Origin: Sipunculus nudus
Lineage: Eukaryota > Annelida > Sipuncula > Golfingiida > Sipunculidae
Length of the DNA stretch: 64,000 bases
NCBI GenBank assembly: GCA_026874595.1
Contig: CM049310.1
Span: 91,433,556-91,497,555 of the forward strand
Reading direction: 5' to 3'
Position 1 is the stretch's first letter, and every line of letters begins with the position of its first letter. This document shows positions 49,921 through 62,258 of the stretch, in pieces. The translations under genes and the position numbers were made by a program. The notes below the pieces were generated by a model. That model saw nothing but the letters and a program-made list of their open reading frames with translations. It was not told where the DNA came from and did not search any database.

Positions 49921-52396
49921 GCTGTAGTTTACGCTTCATTTCTCATATTGGATATTTTAAACCAATTTATCTAGAAATAATATCAAATAGATGGGCGAGG
50001 GTATGAAATATCTGTTTAATTTGTGATAGTAACTTGTTCGTTTACAGTGCCTAGCAGTACATATTACAATTTTTGTTATGATATGTTGTTTTGTTACAAC
50101 AATTTCAGTTGTTGGAGTATAAACAACACTTAAAGAGTACAATGAATGTCTTTTTTTCGCTCAACCGCCTTTAACCCATGCTGAGCGTCAGCAGTAAGTC
50201 CCACCGCCGGTAGTCCTTCAATCAATTCGTTGATAGGCACAAATTGTAGCAAAGATTTTCTAATTTAATATTTTGACAGGTTCCAGTTAAGTGGGCTTAG
50301 GTATCCGAAATAAGGCCACGGTGAACTATTCTCTTCGAGTTATGGTAGGAAAACTCAACCATGTGTACCCCGTATGTCAGATTGTTCTTAATATTAAAGG
50401 TTTCGGAACATACATTTGCATATGTTTTATGGACAAATGTCTTAGATTTATACAAATATTCACTTTGAGCAAAACCAGCCATGGCAGATCTACAAAAGGA
50501 CGTTTGTACCTGTGCAAACTCTCTGTAATCGTTCAATTTTTTTTTTTTAATTTCGTAAGCCCCAATGCTTTAAATGTCGTGATGGATTGTCTTGAAATTC
50601 GGTAAGTAAAAAAATAGGATGGCCTTTACTGATTCCTCAATGTCAACTCCAGTTAAATTTGTTTACTGATAAATGGAAGCCGGTTGCAGCTCGAAAATCG
50701 TATATGTCATTTAAAACAAAATTTCAGAACAAAAATTCTGATATTAACATGAAGGTTATCCAAAAGGCACCATTTGCAAAAGTTAAATTGTTTATTCACC
50801 TTTTATAAAAACACCGTCTACGCTCTAAGCTTTGAATATGACCTATGGTTTTTGTCTACAATATGACTTTAAATGATGTTTCCCGAATGTTATAAATAGG
50901 ATCTGCTATTCGTCGGTTTCAGACAAGCATTCATGATTAAACTAAGAAATGAAGTCCTGGAGAAAGATACCAGACAGCAATAAGTTTAGTAACGAGGAGG
51001 CGGAGGCTCGCATTCCTTGGGATGCATATTTCTAGTTGTTTTTGTTGTTGTACATCAGCTGATCGAAATGAAAGGAGGCTTAATCCAAGTATATTTCACA
51101 CATGGACGTTTATTTGCATAAATAAATAGAGGCGAGACCCGTCTAGGAACACATTCATATTCTCAAATGACGCTTGTTGGTGAAACGCATGACTTGCTAT
51201 TAAGTGTTCTTACGGTCTGGGATATACGCTTTTTGGTTCTGTGTACACCTGTCAAGACCAGCAAAGTATATATTTATTATGTGCATAGACCCATAGCTTT
51301 ATACTTTATACCATTACACCGCTGACTCTATGTGTATGTGGTTATATATATCCATGTAACAACTGACTCACACGAACATCTAAACAGAGGTAACGCCTTA
51401 AATATTGTCTGCTGTAATCCAAGTATGCAAATTATTTCAAGAGTTAATTAGTTTTTAGAGATTCAATTCATAAATAATACACACACACACACAAACACAC
51501 GCTCACACACACATACACACACACATATATATACGTAAATTTATCCCCTGTCGATTGCTTGGAGTATTATTATATATTATGGCTTTTTTGTATGCAGCAT
51601 GTTATTTCCTGAGTTCTAGGAAAACTAAGAAAGAAAGTGTTCATTCAGGAGAAAGACCTCAGGCCCAAAGTTCTAGTGATATTTACAATATACAAATATC
51701 AATAATGTCACCGTGACCATAAATAAAACAATAACAAGGTGATATATATTATGCAACAATATTATGTAACAATAGAATTTTAGTATTGACACATATTATT
51801 CAAATTCATGTTTCATCATTGTTTAAAATAGAAAATTAATAAATAAAATCATCTGACAAATTTTGTTGTTCTCTTTCTGAAACTGAAATCATACGCTGCA
51901 AAATTAATGATACTGTGGGAGTCTTTCAATATTAAATGTCTTACAAATGAATTCAATAACAACATTTTGTTCAGACGGCTCATTTAATTCTTTAGGCAGT
52001 TTTTGTTAAACAAATCAGAGTACATTGGACACTCTAGTTAAAATGTGATTCATCTTCAATAATATTGTAACCAAGTTTAAAACAATACATAAAAATTCTC
52101 TCTTCTCTACTAATGTCTTTACGACGATCGACCTCTGTGGTTTGAACATTTTGCCAATGCACTTCTATGACTGATATTAGGGACAAAACTTAAATATATT
52201 TCCAGTGTAAAAAACTCCGTATGATATTGATAACCAAAATGACTAAAATAATCCCCAAACCGCCATATAATTGAATTATCAGCAATAACGCATATTTTCC
52301 TTTTAATAGTTTTTTTTTTACCACTTCTTTGATCTGCAGTTCGTCTAAATTTATTTTGATAATATTATTATATGTCAGATATTTTTTTTATTCTAG
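49191..52396. other. Intergenic DNA between genes 2 and 3
   Basis: No gene recognised. It has a TA tract (49868-49918) and a CA tract (51480-51530). A 5' untranslated exon of gene 3 is expected here but cannot be located by eye. Confidence 0.45.
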
Positions 52397-52561
52397 ATGA
52401 ACCCGTCTCTGTTTGACCCTAAGGAACATTCTGAATGGCAGGCCTGCCACTGGACATTACCGGAATTTTGGGCTTCATATTCTGACCATCTGCCCGTCCT
52501 CGTCAAAGTATCGAATGGCTACTGCGGCAGCTCGGACTTTGATGTGTACAGTAATAATGAG
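52397..52561 (+). CDS. Gene 3 exon 1 (residues 1-55)
   Basis: TTTTTTTATTCTAG| is a strong acceptor immediately before ATGAACCCG. The donor is GAG|GTAGGG, at the same codon as in genes 1 and 2. SSDFDVYSNNE aligns to GSDFDVYGTEE of gene 2. An upstream exon must exist but I cannot place it. Confidence 0.78.
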
Positions 52562-54645
52562 GTAGGGGCTACAGCGCCGCCTGGCGGTGAAATGATGGAT
52601 GGCAGTAAATAAGCTGAGTGTATCTGGTTCTGTCCCAAATTGCCTCCATGTCGAAATTATGAAATCACGATGAACAGAAGGAATGTTCGCTTTAAAATGT
52701 CATAATAATTGCTTATGGTGTTTTGATTGTTATTAGCCCTGTGCAATAAAACTTTTATATCCAGAATGTCTGCAAATTGCTTGTTTGTTATTAGATGTCA
52801 GATGTCACATGTGTCATGTATTCCCTTGTTTACTCGGACACTTGATTCGTTCAGCTGCTGGCAACTTGACTCAAACAAATAATGACTCGGTTTCCAAGAA
52901 ATTTGTGACGAGTTAGAATTATACCAAAGGAACATTATATACAATGTTGGAGATGCTCTTTTTTATTACAAGAGTTCAAAACCATTGTTTTGTAGGGCAA
53001 TTTCTTTTTTTTTATCCGGCACAGGGCTAGAGCCATTCATTCGTATCCGAAAACGGCTTTGTTTTGGAGGTGACAATTGATAGAGATATCAAACCGTGAC
53101 AAACATTTCCTTTTTAGCTATATACACAGGAAAGTTTCATTAGGATCCTGGCGGAGGCTGTGGTCGCCTAGCACTTTCTTATTTGTGGCTTCTATCATTC
53201 TCTTTAAGGAACCCACAATGTCATTAAACGTTCATGTGAACAACAACAATTTTCTGGAACTTTTATTATATTTTCTATATATTATTCATATAATTATCTC
53301 AAATATCAATCTTATTCTGTATGAAAAACAAATGCTACCACGCAAATTGATAATACTCTAAATGAAAGCGAATACATTTGTGTTCCTGGGCCAGAACAGT
53401 CAAGTGGTAACCCATTTGGCTCTGCTAGCAACCCAGCGTGGCAATAAGAGTTTTTAGTGGTGGTCGGTGGTTCCCCCCCCCCCCCCCAGTTTCCTACTTC
53501 TCTATAGAGGGTTCCCATTGACGTCACAGGAAGTCCCTTATCACCCTAGCAATAACCACGCTGAACCATAGTGGAGGCCAGCTGGGCTGGAGGGCTGGTC
53601 ACTGAGCTGTTGGTCTGTATATGGTAAACAAGAAAAGCCCTGTTTCTGCTCCATACATCCTGTTTATCTATTGTCAAAATCTTGGATGAGAAGCAAATGA
53701 GAAATATTTTGAGAAGATCATAAATAACATCAGTCCTTGCAGAGTGCTAAATGGTCAGATATTGGACCAAGTCAGTCTGTTATTCAGAGTTGTCCACATT
53801 CACAACTGATGAGCAACCCCCATAAAACGCCAGAAGTAGAAAATGACATATTTACTGTGTTGTCTATATGTCTATAGACTATGATTTTAGTGAATCCTTA
53901 ATCGTGTACAGTGTTTAAATTATAAATATAATAATGCTCTCTAGCATTAAATGACCAAGAGTGTAGGCTTAACATTTGGCTTTGATCTCAACTTATGTAT
54001 TGACAGTAAGGTATTCCATCCAATTTGCCTACAGATTATATTATTTTGATTATTAGGTTCACAGTTGGTTCTGTTAAATATGGTATTCTTTGATACATGT
54101 ATTTAATGTTTAACTTTTATATTCCTCTAGGTGCTTCAGATGCTGTAAATATGTACATATAACGTATCTTCCACTGTTCTTTGTCCTCTTTTCTTCCATA
54201 AACAATTTGAGAAGCAATAAATATTTAAAAGTGTAATTGCCATATAGATCACTTTTACTCATTGGAGACACACGTACAGGACACAGCTCAAATCATCATA
54301 AAACAGAGGCAATTCACAGGTGTTCAGGTGTTGATATGATGTAAATTACACGTACTTCGGACATTTTGTATATTTTCTATATTAAACCATTTTAAAAATG
54401 AGCAGTACATTACCTTTGTTAATATATGTTACCTTTGTTTACCCACCATGGCTTGGCTTTAATTTGTGCTTTTGTATAAAAGATTCAAAACACTGTTCAA
54501 AACTAATGCCAAATTATTCGGCGGTATAATCAACCATTCTGCTTCCCCTTATACATGTTAAAAGTGAAACTTCGCCTTAAGGCAACTTCAGTCTATTGCA
54601 ATTAATTTTCTTGTCAAAAGCTTCTTGCAATTAAGCGGCTTCTTT

Positions 54646-54700
<55 letters not shown>

Positions 54701-54814
54701 CCTGAAACAATAATTTAAAAAAATTATTTACTAATATATATACATGTATATATATTTTAAATATATATATAAGTAATTCAAATTTATTTTTTTGTATAAA
54801 GTATTGTTTCAATG

Positions 54815-54852
<38 letters not shown>

Positions 54853-57045
54853 GTATATATATATATAAGTAAATCAATTTTATTTTATTGTATTAAGTAT
54901 TGTTTCAATGTTTTAAATATGTCCATTAATTTCATTTTTTCCAAATAAAAGTGATATGTTATCAATGACAAATCCTTTTATAGCATTTCAAATTATCTAG
55001 TCAATAAATATTATTTCATATTCTTATTTTAAAGTAAAATTAATTTTTTTCCCTTATCTATGAATAAATGGAGGAAAGTATACTGCCCTAAGATATGCAA
55101 AAACATAAGCCGGTGTAGATCAAAGGGCATTAGTAGCCCTGGTCACCTATGGTAAATTGATGCTAAACAAATAGAACGATATCATTATACGTATCAATGA
55201 GCAGTGTATAAAGTATCATTATGCTTTGCTTTAATCTCAAATTACACTGTTCAAATGAAAAAAACTTAATCTAAAAGGGTAAGCACTCATCATGCTGTTT
55301 TGTGGTCAGCTCCTTTCTTTGTTTGTTCACCTTGATGGTTAATTACTGCAGACAGCATGTGAAAGGACTTCTTGTTCTTGCCTAACCTACAGCTGCATTT
55401 ATACACATAGAAAAAAAAACAAAGAACCATAGTGTGTAATAATTTATCAATTAACAAATATAGTATGCACAGAATGCTTTGCAGACATATGGGCTGTACA
55501 CTAGAGAAGCACATGTGCCGGGCCTGCAGTAACTGATAGCTGCCCTCCAACAGGGCTCTGGCCGGTGACCAGCTAGCCTGTGACGTCATGTGGGAACCCT
55601 CTATAGACACAACCGAACGCCCCCACCTGAGCCATTTGTAGTGCCTAGTAATAAATATTATAACTAGTTGCCCTGCGCATGTTTCATTTTCTGAGACTCA
55701 AAATGTCAGACATTACAAAAAGTCCAGTTGTTCCTAAAGCATCAAGAAACACAATTTGTTTTATAAATGGAATACGTGGTAAGTAGGGTTTTAAATAAAT
55801 ATTTGTCTTATCTGTTGTTCATTAATTTACAAATAACCTTTAGCCATGTCATAGTTTAACCCGCCTTCATTATATAAAAGCACCATTTATTCGGGATGAA
55901 ACTAAACTGGTCTTAAAGTAAAGAAATAGTGAACGGGTAGGAGAAATTAGTAAATATTATTTATATATATTATATTACATATTTATCACCTTTGGCAGGT
56001 ATTCCTCATAACATCAAGCTCAACACAGCCACGTGTGGTTGCCAAGGATATGACCTTTAGTCAAGGTCATATCAGCATTCCATACGACTATCACGTGAAA
56101 TTTGAAGTGGTAAACAAAAGAGGGAAAGGTTAGTATAGTTTCATAATCCTGCGTGACACAATGTATTTACCAGGTCAGGTTATGTTATAGATAAGGGCCT
56201 CGTAGGGTAATGAGATTTAGTCAGAGAAACGATCAGTTTGTTTATGTATCAAGTGATTGAACTAACTAGGCTACAGTTTGCTATGATTAGCTGACAGAAG
56301 ATTCTGGAGGTCTAGAGGCTTTTGGAAGGCTAAGCTTGTAATTCCAAGTAGATAGTCCCAGAACGCTGGTTGCAAGAACCTTCGTTATAGTTCCGACATA
56401 TATGTGGGGACACTGCCGCCTCTGGGGTCAGTTAGTCTTGAAGTCTTTGCAGCCAGACGTGCTGTGAGATGTAGATTCGCACCAGACGGAGTGTTATTTC
56501 AAGTACTGCTTTAAGACGATTATTTGTCCTAGGAAATCGGTTCTAAGTGTTTATTAAGGCAAGAATGGTGTTAGAAGTTTTGTGGACTTTGTATTTGTGA
56601 AGCTACAGCCAGTAAGTGGATGGCGAAAGCCAAAGAATTGTTAAAAAATTGAATTGTGAGACTGGAGCCAGTCTAAGACGGCGGTGGCCAATGGTCGGAC
56701 GTTACCGGGTTTACCTGTGTTGCTGTACTGTAGACGTTGAGTGACTTTTCCGGACTATTGGGTGAGAGTTCCTTTATGTCCGCTGCGTGTGTGGTGTGAC
56801 ACTTCATAAAAATTCAAACATTAACACAAGGGTATAAAATTGTACATCTATTTAAAGTGTTTATAAATTGACAGTGTGCCATATATACGTAACTCAAGAT
56901 ATACAAGCTAATCATAATTATTATTTTATATTTATAATAATAATAATAATAATAATACTTATTATCATTATTATTATTATAATTATTATTATTATTATTA
57001 TTATTATTATTTTCCTAAAGATCAACTTCCTTAGCTAAAACCAAG

Positions 57046-57108
<63 letters not shown>

Positions 57109-59992
57109 TTTTCAATTTTGAAATATCATTAGGAGATGGAAAAAAACAAAGCATTGGAGACATCATGAAGAACCACAAACCACCTGTCACCGTGCGCATG
57201 CGTCATGACTCCAACATCCGATTCCGGATGAGTGCGGAGTCAAATCGGCTGGCGAAGTTTCAAGATCTACACATAGAATCAACTTATCACGAACGATACC
57301 TTCACGGAAATGCCATGTTAAAAGGTAAAAGGCGTATGGCATTAGTTCCATTAAGGGGGCATAGTCAGGAGAAATATTATGCCTATTCTTTCACACTATC
57401 AGTTGCTTATACAAAAGTGTCCCAGCGAACCTGTCCGAGCACAAGATTTCTGTACCCTCTTCATCTGTTTAATACGTTTTTATGGTTCTGCGTGTTCTGT
57501 TTACCATAACAGTGATCGCTCCCAGTCCACCTTTTAACACTCATGTGTATTATGAAGTATCTGGCCTCCATACTCAAGTGTATGCCAAAACAATGGATGA
57601 TATCTTGTATACACTCCAAGTAAATATAATTATGCAAAACAAAGATGGTCTCTCATGCATGGACACATTAGCTTGGTCAGATCATTGAAGGAATCCAAAA
57701 ATTTGTGAAACATAAATATGAAAATTAATGTAATATTCCTGATTGCCACATCAGGCCTTCACATATGCAGCTTGCTTTTCGGAAAAGTATTGAAAAAAAT
57801 ATTTAACTTTAACGAAAAACAGGAGGACACAGGTTGGTGGAACGGAGTATATCACGTCAGTGTCACTTCCTGTTTGTAGGTTTTGTGAGTACAGAGAGCC
57901 CGTGTTCTATACCCCTGTATCTACCGATCAGGGTGTCAGTAGCTGAAGGACCACTCGACAAAACCGTCTCACAGAGAGAGTGGAAGTCCATGATGTTGAC
58001 ACTAGGCGATTTGGTGACCGGATGTGACCACACCAAAAGTCAATTGAATAAAGGTAAGCAGATAACATAAATATAGGGTTGTATGTTATCTCACAATCAG
58101 GGATGCAATCCAGTTTACAACATCCGAGTCGAGTTCTGAGTCAAGTTCACTTGAGTCCAAGTCTGAGTCCTTCAGAGTCAAGTCCAAGTCCACCTTCTTC
58201 CAGTCCGAGTCACTTGGAACCTGAGTCCAGGTCCGAGTCAGAGTCCAAGACAAATCACTTTATTATGAAATGGAATAATGTAAATGGAAATTGTAGAGTA
58301 TTATGTGTGGTATATATTAGCTTACATGCTTTAAACTATTAATGTTAAATAACATTTAAATTCCAACACGGAACTAAAGTTTGATAAATAGTCCTTTATA
58401 GGTCAAAATTCTATTAGTAGTTCTAGCACGTACACATTTCTTTATAATGTGTGACAGATTTTTTTTCTACTGGACTCGAGATAGTCAAGGAGCCTTAGGT
58501 CCAAGTCCTTAAAATTCCTTTAAAATAGGTAGATTCGGTATGATACATGGTACGATACATAAAATGAGGACCTCGTGTTAGAGGTCAGATTTCAAGACAT
58601 TGTTCTTTTCTAAGCAAGTTCGTTAATACCTCCATACTTCAAGAATTGTAATATTATAATTTGCACAATGAGGGCGCGGTCATTTCTTGTGGCTTCCTCC
58701 GGCTTCTACTCGGAAGATACAGGTTTCATGGCTACCAAACTCTCTCCGCAGATAGATTCTTACCGAGAGTATTTGTCTGTTGTACCTCGGAGTACTTTCC
58801 TGTCGTGTTTCCGTATAGCCTTACCAAACTCTGCCCTCTAAAAAATTAAATAAAAAAAAAACACTCATGAGGGCTACCATTTTGCGTATAGACCAAAACT
58901 AAAATGTCGCAAGTTGCATGTCGTCATTAATGGTATTCAGCTGGTAACGAAAAATGAAATAGCTTCTTGAATTAGTTCGATTGTGCGGCGGTTAGCAAAT
59001 TAAGTCGCGATTAACTTTATTCGGACCAATGCTGTTTCGCCTTACACGCGATACCAATGCTGTTTCGCCTTACACGCGATAAGCCACTTACAAGTTAAAT
59101 GTCTGTTGGAATGTCATATATCGTTAACGTCGGACACTTGAACGTCTCAAGATACCGACACGATGATGAACTTTGAATCGCGATATTAATTCTTTACAAT
59201 TCTAATATATAACATAGTTAACTTTTAAAATTTACCTTTTAATTATTAATTTTATTAAAAGGTACTAAAATCAAAATCCAAATATAAAGAATGGGAATAT
59301 AAAGAGAATATATAATATATTCGTCTTCTCCAAGGTCTTTGACTTTAGCATAGGCCATAAAGCGTTTCTAAATTATGTAAGACAATATATATAATGATGT
59401 AACTATATTTAATAATTTAATTTCCTTAGATTTGATGCTGTACCACAACGAAGATATCAGTGGGGAAGGTGTATTTTATGAAACCCTTATGCCCCGTTAT
59501 CGCCTGAAACAATCCTCGGGTAACATGGACTCACGCGGGAAAGTCGCAACATCCGGTTCCGGTGCAGAGGAAGCAGACAAACACAAATACGACCCACTGG
59601 ATGTAAAACTCCAAGGAAACAAAAACCGTCGACCAATAAAATCAGTAGAAGACATTCCAGAGTATACCGGTTCCGGTGCAGAGGTGGTAGACGACGTCAC
59701 ATACGAGCCAGTGGATGTAAAACTCCTAGGAAACAAAACCCGTCGACCAATAAAATCAGTAGCAAACATTCCAGAGAATATCTCATCGTTGTCCGTTTCA
59801 GAGATATCAGACTGTTTACTCCTACTTAATATGGGTGATGTTATTCCACTTGTGAGGGAGAAACAAGTCAACGGCGCGTTGTTACAAGCTTTGGAAGTTT
59901 CAGATCTGAAAGATGAACTTGGTCTTCCTGGCATTTCTGCCAAGAAGCTGTATTTGTTTGCCCAGAATAAATGGAGGCCAGATACTTCATAA
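52397..59992 (+). CDS. Gene 3: compact CABIT-SAM adaptor-like protein, 407 aa, five exons
   Basis: Seen: exons 52397-52561, 55999-56128, 57133-57324, 57880-58053 and 59430-59992 form one 407-residue frame in phases 0,1,1,1. The CABIT module starts almost at once (FDPKEHSEW, LPVLVKVSNGYCGSS); the N-terminal segment of about 20 residues in gene 2 is missing. The linker holds Y237 in YETL and a tandem 38-residue duplication (about 263-300 and 301-338) that repeats a tyrosine motif, YDPL then YEPV, with RRPIKSV after each. The SAM domain is about 335-399 (SDCLLLLNMGDV, QVNGALL, LGLPG) and the tail is KWRPDTS. The ATG lies directly after a splice acceptor and the preceding genomic codon is TAG, so a 5' untranslated exon, or a missed upstream coding exon, is expected. 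Role inferred as for gene 1. Confidence 0.83.
53501..55607. mobile_element. ~2.1-kb segment bounded by 30-bp inverted repeats (gene 3 intron 1)
   Basis: TCTATAGAGGGTTCCCA-TTGACGTCACAGG at 53501-53530 is inverted at 55577-55607 with about three differences. Both arms contain the CRE-like TGACGTCA. The interior has TA tracts and a duplicated TTTATTT-GTATTAAGTATTGTTTCAATGTT block and no transposase frame. A target duplication is not obvious. Confidence 0.6.
54648..54868. repeat. (TA)n tracts in gene 3 intron 1
   Basis: TA tracts at 54648-54697 and 54815-54868. Confidence 0.88.
55999..56128 (+). CDS. Gene 3 exon 2 (130 nt)
   Basis: The acceptor is TTTGGCAG| and the donor is AAAG|GTTAGT. It encodes VFLITSSSTQPRVVAKDMTF, then SQGHISIPYDYHVKFEV, clearly paralogous to exon 2 of the other two genes. 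Confidence 0.85.
56932..57107. repeat. (ATT)n and (TA)n in gene 3 intron 2
   Basis: AAT/ATT triplets 56932-57012, then TA 57048-57107 just before the exon 3 acceptor. Confidence 0.88.
57133..57324 (+). CDS. Gene 3 exon 3 (192 nt)
   Basis: The acceptor is TATCATTAG| and the donor is AAAG|GTAAAA. It encodes GDGKKQSIGDIMKNHKPPVT, then VRMRHDSN and ESTYHERYLHGNAMLK. A 60-bp TA tract ends 25 bases upstream of the acceptor. Confidence 0.83.
57880..58053 (+). CDS. Gene 3 exon 4 (174 nt)
   Basis: The acceptor is TGTTTGTAG| and the donor is AAAG|GTAAGC. It encodes SPCSIPLYLPIRVSVAEGPL and REWKSMMLTLGDL, and ends QLNK before a split glycine codon as in genes 1 and 2. Confidence 0.85.
58115..58255. 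repeat. GAGTC/CCAAGTC word array (gene 3 intron 4)
   Basis: Reiterated CGAGTC, TGAGTC and CCAAGTC words over about 140 bases, starting 60 bases after exon 4. The Ser/Pro-rich frame over it is an artefact. Confidence 0.65.
59025..59082. repeat. 28-bp direct duplication in gene 3 intron 4
   Basis: Two adjacent copies of ACCAATGCTGTTTCGCC-TTACACGCGAT. Confidence 0.85.
59430..59992 (+). CDS. Gene 3 exon 5: duplicated tyrosine linker and SAM domain
   Basis: The acceptor is TTTCCTTAG|. A 114-bp in-frame tandem duplication (units about 59553-59666 and 59667-59780) repeats the linker segment with its tyrosine motif and RRPIKSV. The SAM domain and WRP tail follow, with TAA at 59990. The 219-residue antisense frame at 59497-60156 is a shadow of this exon. 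Confidence 0.85.
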
Positions 59993-60735
59993 TCATACTG
60001 TGATAGTAGACATTTCACGTGTACACGATCAGTCTGCTTTTCTAATTCATGGGCTTTGTTTTTGTAGTTAATGTCAGAGGGACACATAAATATAGTACGG
60101 ACAGAAGACGTCCCCTCTCCTCCTAAATGAAATTTGGACATCCGTATCCCGGACATCTCCCTTATTATATCCAGGACAAAATCCCTTGCTCAGAATATCA
60201 ACTATAAACGTTCATCTATAAACTGGTTGACCGGATTATCCCGAAATTTATACATTGTTTTATCCCCCAAAAATGTCATTGGGAATATTCATTGTGTCCC
60301 CTCCCTAAAGAACTGTGGGGACCCCCCCCCCCCGCCCCTCTGAAGCAAGGCCCATATGCTAAAGAAAGATATTTTATCTCCCCCCCCTCCCCCCCTCCCC
60401 TTGTTATCTTAATAACAATGTTTCCCTCATGACAATAAGGACTTAAGTTATCCATTTCTGACATCTTCCTTTTGCCAGTACGTTCATAGTACCATGATGG
60501 GACCAAACTCATAACGACCAATCAAATCCAACGTATCAAATGTAAAATTTGCACAAAAATCAAAACTGTGTGAACCATAACACATGCACCAGAAACAGGA
60601 TAGGTTTACAAACCTTTACTTGATAGGTCAGACTCTCGATGCCAATTTGACAATGTTATGTTGATCTAAAATAGCCACAGGTATGGTTCGGCTGTTTCGT
60701 ACAAGAAGCGGACGTGAATCATTTGATTGGGTGTA

Positions 60736-61520
60736 CAGTAGGGCTATGCGATATAATATATCGGAATACGGTGATTCGCATATTGAGTATCGCGATATAG
60801 TTTTCAATTATCGATATTTTCTTTAACATGCCTGTGAACATGCCTATACATTTGAATTGTTTGGGATTAATTACAGGCTTAATATGAAAGTTTCCCGCCC
60901 AACCCTACCATGTTTTTAGACGTTTAGTAGGAAATGTTCTTGTAGGCCTGATATACCATAGATATATGCATAGAAATGTGCATGTCTGCTTGATGACTAA
61001 CTGGTAATTTCCATACAACAAAAAGATAAAAGTGCAGAACACGACCACAATAATTAATCATTCATTCTGTCCTCACAGCTTATGAAAACTGCCAAGTTAC
61101 TATTATTCAAGAACGGCAGCGTTGCGACACGGTATACAGCTGTTATTGTACACACCACCTATATCTCTGAGGCTTTGTGCTAAATCATAGTCCAGAATTC
61201 TCTAGTTATTTGGACATATAAAGCCTACAGAAAACTTGATTTTAAAGGTTTCTTTGAGTACTGTAAACAAAACGTAAGTACTTTATTAAGTACATTAGTA
61301 AGTAATATTTGCCATATTTCGTGTTAGAAATTAAATGATGAAATTAAACATCATGTTGATTGTCTCATATTCAACATGACATTCAGAATGATTATTGATA
61401 ATATTAATAAAACTTTATATAAATATATATATAAACAATCATTTCCTATAAATTTAATACAATAAACATAGCGCAATACGGTACTACATATCGCAATATA
61501 TTGCGATACGGAATTTGTTT
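60736..61520. mobile_element. Possible hAT-like element with ATATCGCGATAT-type ends
   Basis: GGGCTATGCGATATAATAT at the left and CGCAATATATTGCGATACGG at the right are inverted in character and rich in GCGATA words. No clean duplication and no transposase. Confidence 0.3.
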
Positions 61521-62258
61521 GCGATGTGAACAATTATTATTCATTATCAATGTAATAGACGCCACAGCGGTTTGTAAATGTGAAGTTTCTGAAAGTGCAG
61601 CTACGAATACCTTGCTAATAAGAAACTGAATTCTGTTGTTTTATCATACATAAACTTGACTGGATTGGTCCATGTAAAGCCGTTTCTAATTTTGTAATAT
61701 TTTCACATTGTATATGCATTTTGCTTGATAAAAATGTGTGCGTGGGTGTGTGACTGTTGCATGATACCAGGGTGATTCTAACCAAAAAAAGGGGGGGGGG
61801 AGCTGCAGGCGTCTCGGGTTGTTGTCTTTAGAGGCATCAGGAGAGTCGCCAATAATAAATGCTCCACATATATTATTGATCATTATATATATTGTATCAG
61901 CATACATAACATATTGAAACATAAACTTGACTTATTCGAGTCTAATGCACAGTATTAATAACCCAGCAAGGATTGTATAGTACATTCTTAAATCTGGATT
62001 CCTCGGCTGCAAACGCAAAACCGCGGTACACCCAAAATTCTGTATTTCGAAAGACTATTGACATTTAACGTTATTGCAGTCAGCTTTATTTTTCTGTTTG
62101 AAGGTACCTATATATTCACTTCGCTTCCAGGAGACGGAAGGGCCTATGACTTTAGTATTATTCTACCCAAGCCATTGTATATTCATTCTATTTAATAGAC
62201 AATGCACGTTAATGCTACAGTTCCTAACATATGGCGCAGTTTTTCTATTGTTACAATG

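Noticed and set aside
56150-56830. Possible LTR or other transposon in gene 3 intron 2, from its GC-richer composition
   Set aside because: I found no terminal repeats, primer-binding site or coding trace to support it.
59497-60156. 219-codon minus-strand frame
   Set aside because: Antisense of gene 3 exon 5; it contains the reverse of the internal duplication and no recognisable protein.
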